Notes: generated from the sequence alone by a model not told the origin. 64,000 bases of DNA from Acidobacteriaceae bacterium KBS 146 (GCA_000688615.1 JHVA01000001.1:868001-932000); one strand, 5' to 3'; positions 35,649 to 46,190 are shown, numbered from the stretch's first letter. A program made the numbers and translations.

Positions 35649-37331
35649 TCAACGAACGCGGCGCTGATGTGTACTTGGAATCTGCATATCTTCGCGATAT
35701 TTCGCCACTGTTCTTCGCGTCACCTGAATGCCCTGCCGCTGTAACTCTGCAGCCAGCTGATCATCGGTCAATGGCTTGCGGGAATCTTCTTCTTCAATCA
35801 GTTTCTTGACCTTGCGTTTCAGCAGGACCAGCGGAAGATCGCCACCTTCAGGTCCGTTGACTCCCTCTGAAAAGAAAAATCTGAGCTCATAGACTCCTTG
35901 TGGCGTGTGCACGTACTTATTGGCGACAGCACGGCTCACAGTCGAGGGATGAACTCCGATCTCTTCAGCGACTTCCTTAATCATCATTGGCTTGAGGGCA
36001 TCAACACCGCGCTCGAGAAACTCCGTCTGACGACGCACAATAACTTCGCACGTGCGGACAATCGTATTCTTTCGCTGCTCTATATTGCGCAGTAGCTGAA
36101 TTGCGGACTTGTAACGTTCCTTGACGTATTCCTTGACCTCTTTTTCGGTCTGTTTTTCCTGAAGCATACGGCGATAGTTGTGATTCAGGCGAAGTGCAGG
36201 CATATCTTCATCATTGACAAGAACCACATACTGATCGTCCCGCTTTACGAACGCAACGTCAGGTTCGATCAGTCGGGTCTCCGAGTGGTTATATCGCTGT
36301 CCAGGCCTGGGATCGAGTGAGCGAATGAACTCTACTGCGGACTGCACCTCTTCCGCAGAACGTCCGCAGCTTCGCGTCAGTTCGCGCATATCCTTCTTCT
36401 GCAGCAGAGGCAAACAGTTCTCGACGATATAGGCGGCACTGGTGAAAACATCCGTCCGTTCTCCAGACGCTCCATCGAGCGAAACATGTCCATTTGCAGC
36501 TTCGACTGGCTGTTGTTTCCGCCGCAACATCATCGCCGCTTCGTTTCGCTGTGCGGCTATCTGAATTAAGAGGCACTCCCGGAGATCGTGAGCTCCTACA
36601 CCCACAGGATCGAGGTTGCTGACTACACTACGAGCCTCGCGAATGGCAACAAGGAGCTGTTCCCGTTCTTCCGAGCCGGAAGCCGTGAGGCTTTGGCTTT
36701 GGGATTCTTCGGATTCGGCGTTTGAATCTTCCCAGACAGTGGGCTTGTGCTCTTGAGGTGCGATCCGAAATGGAATTGCACCTGAAGGGGTTGGCTCCTG
36801 AAGTTGCAGAAGGGCATCCACCAGTTCTTCGTCTGTCGCTGTCAGATAGCCATTTTCGTTCAAGTTACCTATGACAAGCTCAGCAGCTGCACGAACTTCT
36901 GGGTCCAAAGTAAGCGAGCCAAGCTGCCACATCAGGTGATCACTCAGCGTACTGGGCTGAGATAGGAAACTCTCCAGGGAGGGCTTTTCGTATTCTTCGA
37001 AGTTAGAGGAAGTTCGATAGCCAGGGTCAAGGTACTCCTGAAAGTAGCTGCCGAAATCAATCTCGTCGAATGGGTCTTTTTCAGGGCGTTCCTCTTCGGC
37101 TGCAACCTCCTCCGCTGAACGTTCTCGATCTCCCTCGATGCCAGCGCGCTCGTCTAAAGAAAGGCCGCTGTCTTCGATCTCTTCCAATACCGGATTCTCA
37201 ATGATCTCGGTATTGATCATTTCCTTGAGCTCCAGCTTGTTGAGCGCAAGCACACTGACCATCTGCACGAGGCCAGGGGTAAGCACTTGGCGCTGTGAGA
37301 CTTTCAGATTGAGCTTGGGTTGCAGGAGCAC
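35649..37331 (-). CDS. rpoN: RNA polymerase sigma-54 factor
   Basis: 560 residues, starting at GTG 37331 with AAGGA about 9 bases before. Region I is LNLKVSQRQVLTPGLVQMV (Q/L-rich, contacts activators). An acidic region II contains E/D runs (EEERPEKDPFDEIDFG). The core-binding region is long. The DNA-binding helix-turn-helix region includes EEIGVHPSTVSRAVANKY and the C-terminal RpoN box reads RRTVAKYRE. It directs transcription at -24/-12 promoters and needs enhancer-binding activators. It is in the lpt-rpoN-hpf-rapZ order typical of diderms. Confidence 0.96.
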   Translation of the reverse strand: MLLQPKLNLKVSQRQVLTPGLVQMVSVLALNKLELKEMINTEIIENPVLEEIEDSGLSLDERAGIEGDRERSAEEVAAEEERPEKDPFDEIDFGSYFQEYLDPGYRTSSNFEEYEKPSLESFLSQPSTLSDHLMWQLGSLTLDPEVRAAAELVIGNLNENGYLTATDEELVDALLQLQEPTPSGAIPFRIAPQEHKPTVWEDSNAESEESQSQSLTASGSEEREQLLVAIREARSVVSNLDPVGVGAHDLRECLLIQIAAQRNEAAMMLRRKQQPVEAANGHVSLDGASGERTDVFTSAAYIVENCLPLLQKKDMRELTRSCGRSAEEVQSAVEFIRSLDPRPGQRYNHSETRLIEPDVAFVKRDDQYVVLVNDEDMPALRLNHNYRRMLQEKQTEKEVKEYVKERYKSAIQLLRNIEQRKNTIVRTCEVIVRRQTEFLERGVDALKPMMIKEVAEEIGVHPSTVSRAVANKYVHTPQGVYELRFFFSEGVNGPEGGDLPLVLLKRKVKKLIEEEDSRKPLTDDQLAAELQRQGIQVTRRTVAKYREDMQIPSTHQRRVR

Positions 37332-37542
37332 GTTAGCCGATCCTTATGGTTAGTATTGCAATGGGGGGAAAGGGATAGGAGCGCTCTCCGTCAACGATCG
37401 TTCCCTATGACCGGGTGAACGCGCATCCAGATCACTAGTCTACACGCCTGAAACCTTTATCGAGAATAAGTCTATCCTTCCCGATTTCATCCACCGGCCT
37501 CACGACAATAAAGCACTTTTACAACGGAAGTTGTACCAGAGA

Positions 37543-38271
37543 TCAGTCCATCGAGAACTTTTCGCCAAGGTAGACCTTACGTACCTCAGGATCTCTTCCC
37601 AGATCTCCAGGGGTTCCCGCACGGAAGATCTTCCCCTCGTTGATGATGTACGCTCTATCGGTTACAGACAGAGTTTCCCGTACATTATGATCTGTGATCA
37701 GTACACCAATTCCCGACCGCTTAAGGCCGAAGATAATCTCCTGAAGATCGATGACCGCGATCGGGTCGATTCCCGAAAATGGTTCGTCCAACAGAATAAA
37801 CGCCGGATTGATCGCCAGACACCGAGCAATCTCGACACGTCGGCGCTCACCGCCGCTCAGGGCGTACCCACGGGTCTTGCGCACATGAGCCAGATTCAGC
37901 TGCTCAATCAGCTTTTCGGCGCGAGTTCTTCTCGCCTCCCAGCTCAAAGGTTGCGTCTCGAGCACAGCAAGGATATTGTCCTCGACCGTAAGCTTGCGAA
38001 AGACGGACGGCTCCTGAGGAAGATAGCTTACACCGTAATCGCGCGCGCGGAGATACATCGGGAGACGGGTTATGTCGTTTCCATCAGCCATCACGCGGCC
38101 TCCGTCGGGACGCACCAGGCCCACAATCATATAAAAACTGGTCGTTTTGCCGGCTCCATTCGGACCGAGCAGGCCTACCACCTCTCCCTGCTCAATCTTC
38201 AGACTTACACCCCTTACTACCTGGCGGCCGCCGTAAGATTTACCAAGTTCGTCGGTCGAAAGCGTCCTCAT
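37543..38271 (-). CDS. lptB: LPS export ABC transporter ATPase LptB
   Basis: 242 residues with Walker [10 protein letters not shown], signature [13 protein letters not shown], Walker [14 protein letters not shown] and the LptB-typical [15 protein letters not shown] loop ([13 protein letters not shown]). LptB powers extraction of LPS from the inner membrane with LptF/G (not in this window). Its ATG overlaps the stop of the lptC/lptA fusion in ATGA, so translation is coupled. A 211-bp gap separates it from rpoN and presumably holds the rpoN promoter. Confidence 0.94.
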   Translation of the reverse strand: MRTLSTDELGKSYGGRQVVRGVSLKIEQGEVVGLLGPNGAGKTTSFYMIVGLVRPDGGRVMADGNDITRLPMYLRARDYGVSYLPQEPSVFRKLTVEDNILAVLETQPLSWEARRTRAEKLIEQLNLAHVRKTRGYALSGGERRRVEIARCLAINPAFILLDEPFSGIDPIAVIDLQEIIFGLKRSGIGVLITDHNVRETLSVTDRAYIINEGKIFRAGTPGDLGRDPEVRKVYLGEKFSMD

Positions 38272-40748
38272 CGTTCTTTCTTCACCCGCGTCTCCGTGCG
38301 AACCCTCTGGATGGTTCCATTTGCATCTCCATTAGAAATTACAATGCTGGCATCCTGTTCCCTGAAGCGTAGTTCCCTTCCGGTCACTGTACCTCGTATA
38401 GCATCCATCACCCTGGGAGGTTGCGCCTCTGTCCCAGTCAGAACGAAGATCCCATCAGGGGCCGTGTAAACCAGCCGATCGCCCGTTGCCCGACGTCCTT
38501 GCTGTTCAATCTCGATGCCGCCGATGATTACAACCTTTTCCACACCACTGTTCAGAAATTGAGATCCAGCTTCAGATGCGGGATTCTGCAGAGCCTTTTC
38601 CCGTCGAAAGTAGGCGGTTGCCTGTTCGCCATGCATGACTCCATCGGCGCTTTCAACCTTCACGCCACCTTCAAACTGGGCGGTCTGGGTCTCGCCAGAG
38701 TAAACCATTTCCCGACTTCCGATGCGAACAACCGTAACTCTCCGAGGTGCGGACGCGGCTCCTGCAAGCGCCACGGATTTATGCGGGTTGGCGTCTCCCG
38801 CACTCACCAGCACCGTGCGTACCGCCATGGCAGGGCCAGGTCGATCGGCTCGGGCCGTCAGCCGTTGCTTCAACTGCTCGAACTGAAGCACGGGAGCCTC
38901 GATCTGGGACTCTTTCTGCCACAAACGAGCAGGTTTGCTGGGTGAGCCATAAAAAATTGCTGTATCCGTTGCTTTTTTCCAATCTGCGCGCTGTGCCAGC
39001 ACATGCAAAGGTTCACCAGATTTGCCTTGTTGGTAGTTCGCTTTGACTGAGCCTTCGGCAGTGGCATCTCCAGATCTCTGATCCATCTCAAGACGATTCG
39101 CCCAAAACGTGCCTTCGGAGTTTTGCAGCTCGACGGCCCCGACCAACAGAATGCGTTGACTGCGCCCCTCATATGTAGCCTTCTGTGCGGTCGCTCTATC
39201 ACCTTCCAGAGACCCTTTCGGGGCCGGCTTCAACATACGACGGATCGTCACATGCCCTTGGAGCAATGCACTTTCAACTTGATCGAGACCGCCGAACGAA
39301 GGTTGTACCTGAGAAGAAGCTGGGTTTGGGCGGCCGAAGACAGCGTTGAGCGTATCGGCAGAGCTCGTCTGCATCGAACCGTCGCTATCCTTCTGTTCGA
39401 GGAGTGTAGAACCATCGCCATGGACCTCAGCCAACCGGCTTCTGTCTCCTTCTCTCACAAAGTGAGCCGTCAATACGGACCCTCTTATGGTATTCGTACG
39501 AATACCATCTCCTTCTTTATCGGAGTTTGCAACTCTAAGACAGGCATCTCCAGTCGCTATGGCGTGCTGCAGCCAAGCTCCTCCTTGTCCGTTACTAGCC
39601 ATCGTCATATCGACGGTATCGGCAACCAGTTCCCTCTCGCTTCCGGACCGAGGTTTTCCCGTTGAAGCTATATGCTCGCTGAGATGAACTGAACCGACGA
39701 AAACTGCCTTTGACAGATTTCCCTGGGCGTTGAAACTGCTCTTCATTTCGGAAGCGTCTCCGGTTGCATGGCGCTCGGGAGTATCAGCGTCGTAATGCAC
39801 GTTGCCAAATAACCGTAAGGACTCAGGCTTATTGATGCGGCTGAGGAACATCTCACCTCGTTGAGATGTGATCTTTGCCCCATTGCTGGTGGTGATTGCC
39901 ACCCCGCCTTCACCGATGAGGTGATCGGCGGATCCATCATCGCGAAGGAATGCTGTTGCTTGCCGAGTCTCGACGGTCTGTCTCGCCGCTTCTCCTCCTT
40001 TTTCAGCATCGACCGTAACGAATCTGGCCTGCGTGAGAACTACCTTGTGACTCTCCCGATTCAGGTCTGCGCGATCGGCGGTTAGCAAGATGGGACGGCC
40101 ATGGTCAAGGCCGCTTATTTTCACGGCGGAGTGCAGCAGAAGCACGCCGCTATCTGTGTTGTAGTCGGCTCCTGTGGCATGCCCGGTCATACCGTTGTAC
40201 TCGAACTCGATCTCCTGGTCGGTTGCAGCCACACCCAGTTTCTGAAGATAGACCAGACCACTTGTCTTAACGTGAATCAGTTGCGTCCCTTTTAGATCTT
40301 CGTTATGAGAGGAAGCACTTTCGGGCGAGGTTGAATTACCCGGCTTGGGAGGGGCCTGAAGGTCAAGGTGAACCTCTCCCATGGCTCGTACTACACCCGC
40401 GGCCTGATCCAGTTCGAACTCCTTACCATAGATCCGGTCGACACGACTCCCCGCTCCTTCTCCGCGACCGTAGACGGTGATTTCTACATCATGCATTGTG
40501 TACTTGCCGTCTTTGTGCTGAATGGCTTTTGCAGCGTGAACCGTGAAAACGGTCCTGCCTTCTATCGTCTGGGACCAGGTAAATGAATTGGTCTCTTGTC
40601 GGATGTCGGCCCCTAATTTGCGCGGAAGCTCGGTGAGAAATCGATGGGCACGATGATGCGCATACGCCAGAAAACCTGCTATGACCAAAACAAGAAGGCC
40701 CGCGCCAGCGAGCAATCCCTTTCGCAGCTTATCTATCGACACCACCAT
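38268..40748 (-). CDS. LptC-LptA fusion-type LPS transport protein
   Basis: 826 residues with one N-terminal membrane anchor ([19 protein letters not shown]). The first part (about 40-190) resembles LptC ([31 protein letters not shown]). The remainder has repeated OstA/LptA beta-jellyroll blocks with patterns such as A-x-A-Y-F-R-x-E and [17 protein letters not shown], and R-A-T-G-D-R-L-V-Y near the end. Such proteins pass LPS across the periplasm along a beta-jellyroll bridge. A single-polypeptide LptC/A of this length differs from the E. coli two-gene arrangement and fits acidobacteria. It overlaps lptB by four bases (ATGA). Confidence 0.82.
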   Translation of the reverse strand: MVVSIDKLRKGLLAGAGLLVLVIAGFLAYAHHRAHRFLTELPRKLGADIRQETNSFTWSQTIEGRTVFTVHAAKAIQHKDGKYTMHDVEITVYGRGEGAGSRVDRIYGKEFELDQAAGVVRAMGEVHLDLQAPPKPGNSTSPESASSHNEDLKGTQLIHVKTSGLVYLQKLGVAATDQEIEFEYNGMTGHATGADYNTDSGVLLLHSAVKISGLDHGRPILLTADRADLNRESHKVVLTQARFVTVDAEKGGEAARQTVETRQATAFLRDDGSADHLIGEGGVAITTSNGAKITSQRGEMFLSRINKPESLRLFGNVHYDADTPERHATGDASEMKSSFNAQGNLSKAVFVGSVHLSEHIASTGKPRSGSERELVADTVDMTMASNGQGGAWLQHAIATGDACLRVANSDKEGDGIRTNTIRGSVLTAHFVREGDRSRLAEVHGDGSTLLEQKDSDGSMQTSSADTLNAVFGRPNPASSQVQPSFGGLDQVESALLQGHVTIRRMLKPAPKGSLEGDRATAQKATYEGRSQRILLVGAVELQNSEGTFWANRLEMDQRSGDATAEGSVKANYQQGKSGEPLHVLAQRADWKKATDTAIFYGSPSKPARLWQKESQIEAPVLQFEQLKQRLTARADRPGPAMAVRTVLVSAGDANPHKSVALAGAASAPRRVTVVRIGSREMVYSGETQTAQFEGGVKVESADGVMHGEQATAYFRREKALQNPASEAGSQFLNSGVEKVVIIGGIEIEQQGRRATGDRLVYTAPDGIFVLTGTEAQPPRVMDAIRGTVTGRELRFREQDASIVISNGDANGTIQRVRTETRVKKER

Positions 40749-40831
40749 CGTGAAACCGTCTCCATCTATCTTCTCATCTCTTCGAAGTTCGTCGTTCTTC
40801 GCCCTTCTCCGGGAGCTTGTACACTATCGGA

Positions 40832-41485
40832 ATGGCCGACCAGCTTTATCTCAGTCTCTGGTTTCCTAACTTCCGCTTCGACGCGCTGCCGGGGACCCTT
40901 GTCTCGGTTCTGCGGCAGTTTGCCATCGTAAGCGGTGAAAAGCGCATCGCGGCCGCATCCGTTTACCCAATTAGCTTTACTGAATCACCGGTTTATCAGC
41001 GTATTTATGTGAATGATGACCGAGCGCAGTCCAGTGAGGATTCCATCATCGAAAATGCGGTTGCTGAAGCGACCGAACAACTTCACGATGATATGGCGTA
41101 TGAGTTCGAGATGAGGTGGAAGTTGTGGGTTCCAGAAGGCAATGAAGCGCCTATCTCAGAAGCTGCGCTCGATACACTTTGGCGACGCGAACCTTACACC
41201 GTAAAAATTCTCGGTTTTGGACCTGAATTCGATCAGGCCGCCTTTGAACAAAACGGGCACATCCGGATCGACTTTGGTCTTGATACTCCTTGGATTCTGG
41301 ATGAAGAGCAAAAAGAGGTCCTTGACGAAGAGGCACAAAAGTACATCCAGCAAAATATCGAGATGCTGCTCGCATTCACGCTATCGATTGAAAAAAACTG
41401 TGGCATCTCAAGCCGACTGCTATGGACAGAGTCAGGAGAGCCATTGGCGGAGAAACTAATCGCGCGGCTGCAACGCTTGAACTAA
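40832..41485 (+). CDS. Conserved hypothetical protein, cytoplasmic
   Basis: 217 residues, starting at ATG 40832 (MADQLYLSLWFPNF; the TTG 40817 is less likely). No signal or membrane segment. It contains many acidic residues, aromatic pairs (LSLWFPNFRFD, RWKLWVPEG) and a late segment with repeated Q-K and D-E. I recognise no family. Divergent from the lptC/A gene by 83 bp and convergent with glyS. The clean codon pattern and long frame argue it is real; function unknown. Confidence 0.75.
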   Translation: MADQLYLSLWFPNFRFDALPGTLVSVLRQFAIVSGEKRIAAASVYPISFTESPVYQRIYVNDDRAQSSEDSIIENAVAEATEQLHDDMAYEFEMRWKLWVPEGNEAPISEAALDTLWRREPYTVKILGFGPEFDQAAFEQNGHIRIDFGLDTPWILDEEQKEVLDEEAQKYIQQNIEMLLAFTLSIEKNCGISSRLLWTESGEPLAEKLIARLQRLN

Positions 41486-41554
41486 TTAGAAATCCTCCCG
41501 AATTAACGGCCGCAACTCCGATAAGACTAGCGTCGTTCTGGAGATCATCAAAAC

Positions 41555-43666
41555 CTAACCGGCTGTAACGATCTCGGAAAAGTCTGCGATGCCCGAAAAA
41601 CTCCTAATAATGGAAGCGAGCAGCGCCAACCTGCTTTTGCGAATCCTGTCGTCAGGATCCATAATCATCACCTGATCGAAAAACGCATCGACCTGCGGAC
41701 GAAGCGTAGCTACAGCTTCAAGGGACGCAATATAGCTATGCTGTGAGCGCAACGCCAAGACTTTTTCTCGCACACTTTCCGCGGCATTCTGCAGATCCAG
41801 CTGCGCTCGGTGCGTCTCATCCGCCGCAACAACTGCGGAATCCGCGCCAGAGTAGCCTTTCTCTTTCGCCTGCGCAAGAATGTTCTTCATTCGTTTGAAG
41901 GCTGCGCTGACCGCTTCAAAATCCGCCGAGCCGCGAACCGCTGTGACTGCCTCCGCACGAGCGACAGCATCACGCACATTGTCACTTCCAGCGGCAAGCA
42001 CCGCCTTCGCAACATCGTAGGCCTGTCCTCGCGTCTCACGCAGATAGAAGTCAAGCCGTTCTATCAGAAACTGCCGGACACGCACTTCCACCGCTTCATT
42101 GGCCGTCGCCCGGCCGGCAACTTCGCTCAACGTAAGCGGCAAAGGCGTAGAACTCTCAGCAAGAATCTTTACGATTCCATTCGCTGCACGACGTAGAGCG
42201 AAGGGATCTTTCGAACCGGTGGGTTCCATTCCTAGCCCGAACATTCCAGCGATGGTGTCCGCTTTATCGGCGATTGAGAGTAGCGAGCCTTCCACAGTAC
42301 GCGGCACAGCATCCTCCATCGAGCCCGGAAGATACTGATCGTAGATAGCGTCGCTGGCCACAGGTGAAAGTCCCTGCGCTTTCGCGTAAAGACCACCAAC
42401 GATGCCTTGAAGCTCGGTGAACTCCTTAACCAACTCGGCTGTGAGATCAGTCTTCGCCAATGTTGCGGCTTCGTCCAGTGCAACTCCATCCACCTTGCAA
42501 CTGCGCGATATCGCCAGTTCAGCCAGTCCAAGGGCCAACTCTCGGACACGGGTGGTCTTAGCGGCATAGCTTCCCAGTTCCTTCTGGAAAGTGACATTCT
42601 CCAGGAGCTTTACCCGATCTTTGAGGGAGATCCTCTGGTCGAACTCCCAGAAGAAGCGTGCGTCATTAAATCGTGCCCTGAGCACTCGCTCGTTTCCATG
42701 ACGAATGAGCGCTAGCCCATCGTCATCCGCCTCAGTATTCAAGACAGCGAGAAAATTGGGTTGTAGCTTACCCGATGAACCTTCCACAGCCAGGTATTTC
42801 TGATGATCACGCATAACGGTCACCAGGACTTCCTCCGGCAGAGTGAGGTACTGGGACTCGAAGCTGCCGAGAATGACCGATTGATCCGAGGCCCACTCCG
42901 TGAGATGGGTCAACGTATCGATCAATTCATGATCTTCGCGCCACACGGCGCCATCTACAGTGCGGGTAATGCGATCGAGAGCCTTACGGATCTTGTGCCG
43001 CCGGACTTCCGCGTCGGCAATCACATACGCGTCCAGCAGCGCTGCCTCATACTCTGACGGTGTCTGGATTGCGATTGCTGCATCTCCAAAAAGCACACGA
43101 TGCCCGTAAGTGACCCTGCCTGCGGGCTTCCCTCCGAACTCAAATGGAACAATCTCTTCTCCCAGCAACGCGATCATCCAACGAACAGGACGCACAAACC
43201 GTTCTGGCTTTCCCGGGCGCCAATACATGCTCTTAGCCCAATAGATGGAGGTAAGTTCTTTCGGAAGCTCGTCAGCAATGACAGCAGAAGCAGAGCGCCC
43301 TGTCTTTATCAGGGTTGCCGCGAGATACTCTCCCTTCGGAGTGACTATCGTCTTTAGTGCTTCAACAGCTACCCCCGCTTTTTTAGCAAAAGCGATTGCC
43401 GCAGGCGTGGCCGCCCCTTCCTTAAACGCAACCTTAGTGGAAGGGCCGATGAGCTCCTCGGACGTGTCCTGTTGGCGCTCAGCAACATTGGAAATGAGAA
43501 CCGCCATCCGGCGGGGTGTTGAAAAGCTATTCAATGTAGCGCCGGATTCGACCAAACGTTCGCGTTCCAGTAAAGCAAGAATCCTTCGCTTCAGCTCTGC
43601 TTCAGCATCTGCGATCATCCTTGCAGGAACTTCTTCTAATCCGATCTCAAAAAGAAAATCCGCCAT
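41555..43666 (-). CDS. glyS: Glycine-tRNA ligase beta subunit
   Basis: 703 residues from ATG 43666 (a GTG directly precedes it). N-terminus MADFLFEIGLEEVPARM is diagnostic for GlyS; later blocks FSTPRRMAVLISNV, YLTLPEEVLVTVMRDHQKYLAV and DPFALRRAANGIVKIL are in the usual order. The subunit binds tRNA and joins two alpha and two beta chains to charge glycine. It follows glyQ after 83 bp on the same strand. Confidence 0.96.
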   Translation of the reverse strand: MADFLFEIGLEEVPARMIADAEAELKRRILALLERERLVESGATLNSFSTPRRMAVLISNVAERQQDTSEELIGPSTKVAFKEGAATPAAIAFAKKAGVAVEALKTIVTPKGEYLAATLIKTGRSASAVIADELPKELTSIYWAKSMYWRPGKPERFVRPVRWMIALLGEEIVPFEFGGKPAGRVTYGHRVLFGDAAIAIQTPSEYEAALLDAYVIADAEVRRHKIRKALDRITRTVDGAVWREDHELIDTLTHLTEWASDQSVILGSFESQYLTLPEEVLVTVMRDHQKYLAVEGSSGKLQPNFLAVLNTEADDDGLALIRHGNERVLRARFNDARFFWEFDQRISLKDRVKLLENVTFQKELGSYAAKTTRVRELALGLAELAISRSCKVDGVALDEAATLAKTDLTAELVKEFTELQGIVGGLYAKAQGLSPVASDAIYDQYLPGSMEDAVPRTVEGSLLSIADKADTIAGMFGLGMEPTGSKDPFALRRAANGIVKILAESSTPLPLTLSEVAGRATANEAVEVRVRQFLIERLDFYLRETRGQAYDVAKAVLAAGSDNVRDAVARAEAVTAVRGSADFEAVSAAFKRMKNILAQAKEKGYSGADSAVVAADETHRAQLDLQNAAESVREKVLALRSQHSYIASLEAVATLRPQVDAFFDQVMIMDPDDRIRKSRLALLASIIRSFSGIADFSEIVTAG

Positions 43667-43749
43667 CACTATTAACTCATTCCTTCATTCGTCCAACATA
43701 GGGACCCAAGGTTCTTCAGCAACTGCTCGCGAGGCCACAAGTCTGCGGC

Positions 43750-44709
43750 CTAAACTTTTGCTCGTCTTTCCGTAAGCAATTCACCTTGGGCTGCGTGGGC
43801 CTTAGCCACACCTACGACCAGGGAGCGAATTCGTGCCATAACGCCGACACGCTCAGTCACCGAGATTGCACCTCGCGCATCCAGCAGATTGAAGACATGC
43901 GAGCACTTCAGCGCCAGCTCATACGCCCCCAGAACCGGAAATCGCGTAAGAGTTAACGAATCCATCTCGTCCATATTTTTGCTTTTTTCCAGCAGATCAA
44001 GACATTCTGATTCATAAAGCCTGAGGTGCTCCCAGAGCTTCGGAACTTCAGCATAATCAAAGCTGTACGCTGAAAACTGTTCCTCTTCCGCCAATCTCAT
44101 TTCGCCATAGGTAACTTTGCGACCTGTATCTGGCTCGATCGCCCACACGATGTCATAGATGGAATCGACGTCCTGAAGAAAGCCTGCGATACGTTCGAGA
44201 CCATAGGTTATCTCTCCACATATGGGATCAAGATCCATTCCGCCACACTGTTGGAAATAGGTAAATTGTGTAATCTCGAGGCCATCGAGCATAACCTGCC
44301 AGCCAACACCCCAGGCTCCTCCAACCGGCCACTCCCAGTTGTCCTCTTCGAATTTAATGTCGTGTTCCCGTAGATTGATCCCAATCGCCTCGAGCGACTC
44401 GAGATATAGCTCCTGGATCCGCTCCGGAGGCGGTTTAAGAATTACCTGAAGCTGGGTATGGCGGAACAGACGATTCGGATTCTCACCGTACCGGCCATCT
44501 GCTGGTCGTCGTGAGGGTTGCGCGTAGGCGATTCGGACCGGCTTAGGTCCTAGAACGCGGAGGAATGTGTCCGGGGACATTGTGCCGGCCCCGACCTCTA
44601 CATCATAAGGTTGCTGAAGGACACATCCCTGATCCGCCCAAAATCTTTGAAGCCGGAACAGGAGTTCCTGAAACGTAAGTGCCCTTTTTCTCTCACTTAT
44701 TGCTGTCAT
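43750..44709 (-). CDS. glyQ: Glycine-tRNA ligase alpha subunit
   Basis: 319 residues with the catalytic class II core of bacterial alpha2beta2 Gly[72 protein letters not shown] (motif 2 region) and [16 protein letters not shown]. It activates glycine. The pair glyQ-glyS reads on the minus strand; the 487 bp upstream gap is discussed separately. Confidence 0.97.
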   Translation of the reverse strand: MTAISERKRALTFQELLFRLQRFWADQGCVLQQPYDVEVGAGTMSPDTFLRVLGPKPVRIAYAQPSRRPADGRYGENPNRLFRHTQLQVILKPPPERIQELYLESLEAIGINLREHDIKFEEDNWEWPVGGAWGVGWQVMLDGLEITQFTYFQQCGGMDLDPICGEITYGLERIAGFLQDVDSIYDIVWAIEPDTGRKVTYGEMRLAEEEQFSAYSFDYAEVPKLWEHLRLYESECLDLLEKSKNMDEMDSLTLTRFPVLGAYELALKCSHVFNLLDARGAISVTERVGVMARIRSLVVGVAKAHAAQGELLTERRAKV

Positions 44710-45048
44710 GCCTATCTCTTGGTTTTCAACGATTTTCTAATTCTAAACGCAGCGTTGCCGACTCCATATATCTCAGCTCCCGCGTTGCGTTGAGCTAAAA
44801 CCTTCTCGTCGAGTAGTCGAACCTCTAGCTGACGACGGGATTCACCCCAAAGCCCTACAATCCCAAAATGCGTAGACATCTGATTTCTCCCCCTTGAGAA
44901 ATTTCAAGGTCCAATGTTCTGTTAAATTTGTATATTTTTCAATAACTTATACTGAATTCGATCATAGATCTCGACTGCGCCGACTCTATTTTTATATGAC
45001 ACAACATATTTTCCTATTTCTTTTTCCATTTTGTGGTATATTCGTTTT

Positions 45049-45156
45049 ACGGGATGAGTCATCCCGAACAGTTTTCAACCTTGAGCGACTGCTCGGTTGA
45101 CACAGGTTGCGTCACTGGCCTCCCGGCACGAACATTGTTCGTGCCGTCTTTTTTTT
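45049..45156 (+). ncRNA. Candidate small RNA or attenuator leader
   Basis: About 100 nt between a TATATT -10-like box (45037-45042) and an intrinsic terminator. It starts with the palindrome CGGGATGA-G-TCATCCCG (45050-45066) and contains a GAGC/GCTC hairpin near 45083-45094. No ORF or ribosome site. It could be a free sRNA or an attenuator for the PCYCGC-type gene that begins 40 bp after the T-tract. No Rfam family recognised. Confidence 0.35.
45124..45156 (+). terminator. Strong intrinsic terminator not preceded by a protein gene
   Basis: CGGCACGAAC (45124-45133) pairs perfectly with GTTCGTGCCG (45137-45146), 3-base loop, followed by TCTTTTTTTT. This is the strongest intrinsic terminator in the window and reads rightward. 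Confidence 0.9.
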
Positions 45157-45196
45157 GCCGAATGCTTTTCTTGAGATTTGATCTTAGAATGGCTAT

Positions 45197-45634
45197 ATGA
45201 AGCGGATTCTTGGGCTGTTGGCGTTGGGATTGGTCACCATAGCTGCCTCTGCGCAGTGGAGTAATCCAGCGGTGGAAATTCCTGCCTATAATGCGAAACC
45301 TCCCGCCAAAGCGCTACCGCCCGTCTTAAGCGGCCAACAGCTCACCGGCCCCTATTTCTCCCATCCGTATCAGGTTACAGCCTATAAGATGGCCGCAAAG
45401 ATACCCGCCGTGCTACATCAACAGCCTTGCTATTGCCGATGTGATCGTGCTCTCGGTCACAACAGTCTGCACAGCTGCTTTGAAGGCACCCATGGAGCGG
45501 CTTGTTCTACCTGCATGCGAGAGGCGGTTTTCGCCTACCAGGAGACGAAAAAAGGGAAAACACCTTCCCAGATCCGAGCTGCAATCGAACGTGGCGACTC
45601 GGAGAGTGTTGATCTCGAGGGAGCGTCTCTCTAA
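45197..45634 (+). CDS. PCYCGC-type exported protein
   Basis: 145 residues with a signal peptide (MKRILGLLALGLVTIAASAQ). The core QQPCYCRCDRALGHNSLHSC then GAACSTCMREA matches the PCYCGC motif family except that the motif glycine is Arg. Conserved cysteines and histidines suggest metal or redox function in the periplasm, not established. It begins 40 bp after the strong terminator, and the EamA gene begins 44 bp after its end on the same strand. Confidence 0.78.
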   Translation: MKRILGLLALGLVTIAASAQWSNPAVEIPAYNAKPPAKALPPVLSGQQLTGPYFSHPYQVTAYKMAAKIPAVLHQQPCYCRCDRALGHNSLHSCFEGTHGAACSTCMREAVFAYQETKKGKTPSQIRAAIERGDSESVDLEGASL

Positions 45635-45678
45635 AAGGTTTATCGCGGTTTCAACTCAAGGCGGGCTATCCTCGCAAG

Positions 45679-46098
45679 ATGAGCTGGTTTTTCTGGGCGC
45701 TCTTGTCCGCGATCTTTGCAGCAGCCACCGCGCTTCTTGCCAAGGTCGGAGTGGCGGGAATCGACCCTAACCTCGCGACGGCGATCCGCACAACTGTAGT
45801 GGTCTTGTTCACATGGGCGATTGCAATTAGCCTGGAAACGCATCAGGGCCTATCTCTTATTCCGGTGCGCAGCTGGATTTTTCTGCTTCTCTCAGGAATA
45901 GCGACCGGGCTCTCATGGCTTTGTTACTTCCGCGCATTGCAGCTCGGGCCTGCATCAAGTGTCGCGCCGGTAGATAAACTGAGTGTTGTTCTGGTGATCT
46001 TTGGGGCCTGGATCTTTTTGGGTGAGAGACTGACCCCTCTTAAAATAGGTGGAGTCTCCCTGATTGCGATCGGAGCGGTCATCCTGGCTTTCGCCTGA
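45679..46098 (+). CDS. EamA/DMT-family half-size transporter
   Basis: 139 residues, four to five hydrophobic segments, matching one EamA repeat: FFWALLSAIFAAATALLAKVG at the start and PVDKLSVVLVIFGAWIFLGERLT then GVSLIAIGAVILAF at the end. The single repeat means it probably works as a dimer, as in small multidrug-resistance-type proteins. Substrate unknown. No known substrate-specific residues can be read. tmRNA follows 92 bp downstream. Confidence 0.87.
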   Translation: MSWFFWALLSAIFAAATALLAKVGVAGIDPNLATAIRTTVVVLFTWAIAISLETHQGLSLIPVRSWIFLLLSGIATGLSWLCYFRALQLGPASSVAPVDKLSVVLVIFGAWIFLGERLTPLKIGGVSLIAIGAVILAFA

Positions 46099-46190
46099 GC
46101 AGCGCGAGACGCTCAGAGAGATATCGATTCGCGATATACTGGAGGTAGTTCTTTGCACGGCCCAATGCAATGTTGGTGCCAGCTCCAAAT

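Larger units (their letters stand above)
44710..45196. other. 487-bp untranslated region between glyQ and the PCYCGC-type gene
   Basis: No convincing ORF; a 68-codon frame starting at a TTG (44894) lacks features. The segment 44920-45050 is far more AT-rich than its surroundings and contains possible -10 boxes (TATACT near 44948; TATATT at 45037-45042). It ends with a palindrome and an intrinsic terminator on the plus strand, so something transcribed rightward ends at 45156 before the next gene starts. The 44710-44900 part presumably carries the glyQ promoter. Confidence 0.6.

Noticed and set aside
37531..38469. 312-codon plus-strand open frame
   Set aside because: Antisense to lptB and the end of lptC/A; no motif.
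44894..45100. 68-codon ORF starting at TTG in the AT-rich region
   Set aside because: No ribosome site, no domain, low-complexity Phe/Tyr content expected from AT-rich DNA.
46121..46140. Inverted repeat ATATCG-N5-CGATAT upstream of tmRNA
   Set aside because: Short six-bp arms near a -10-like box; not strong enough to call an operator.
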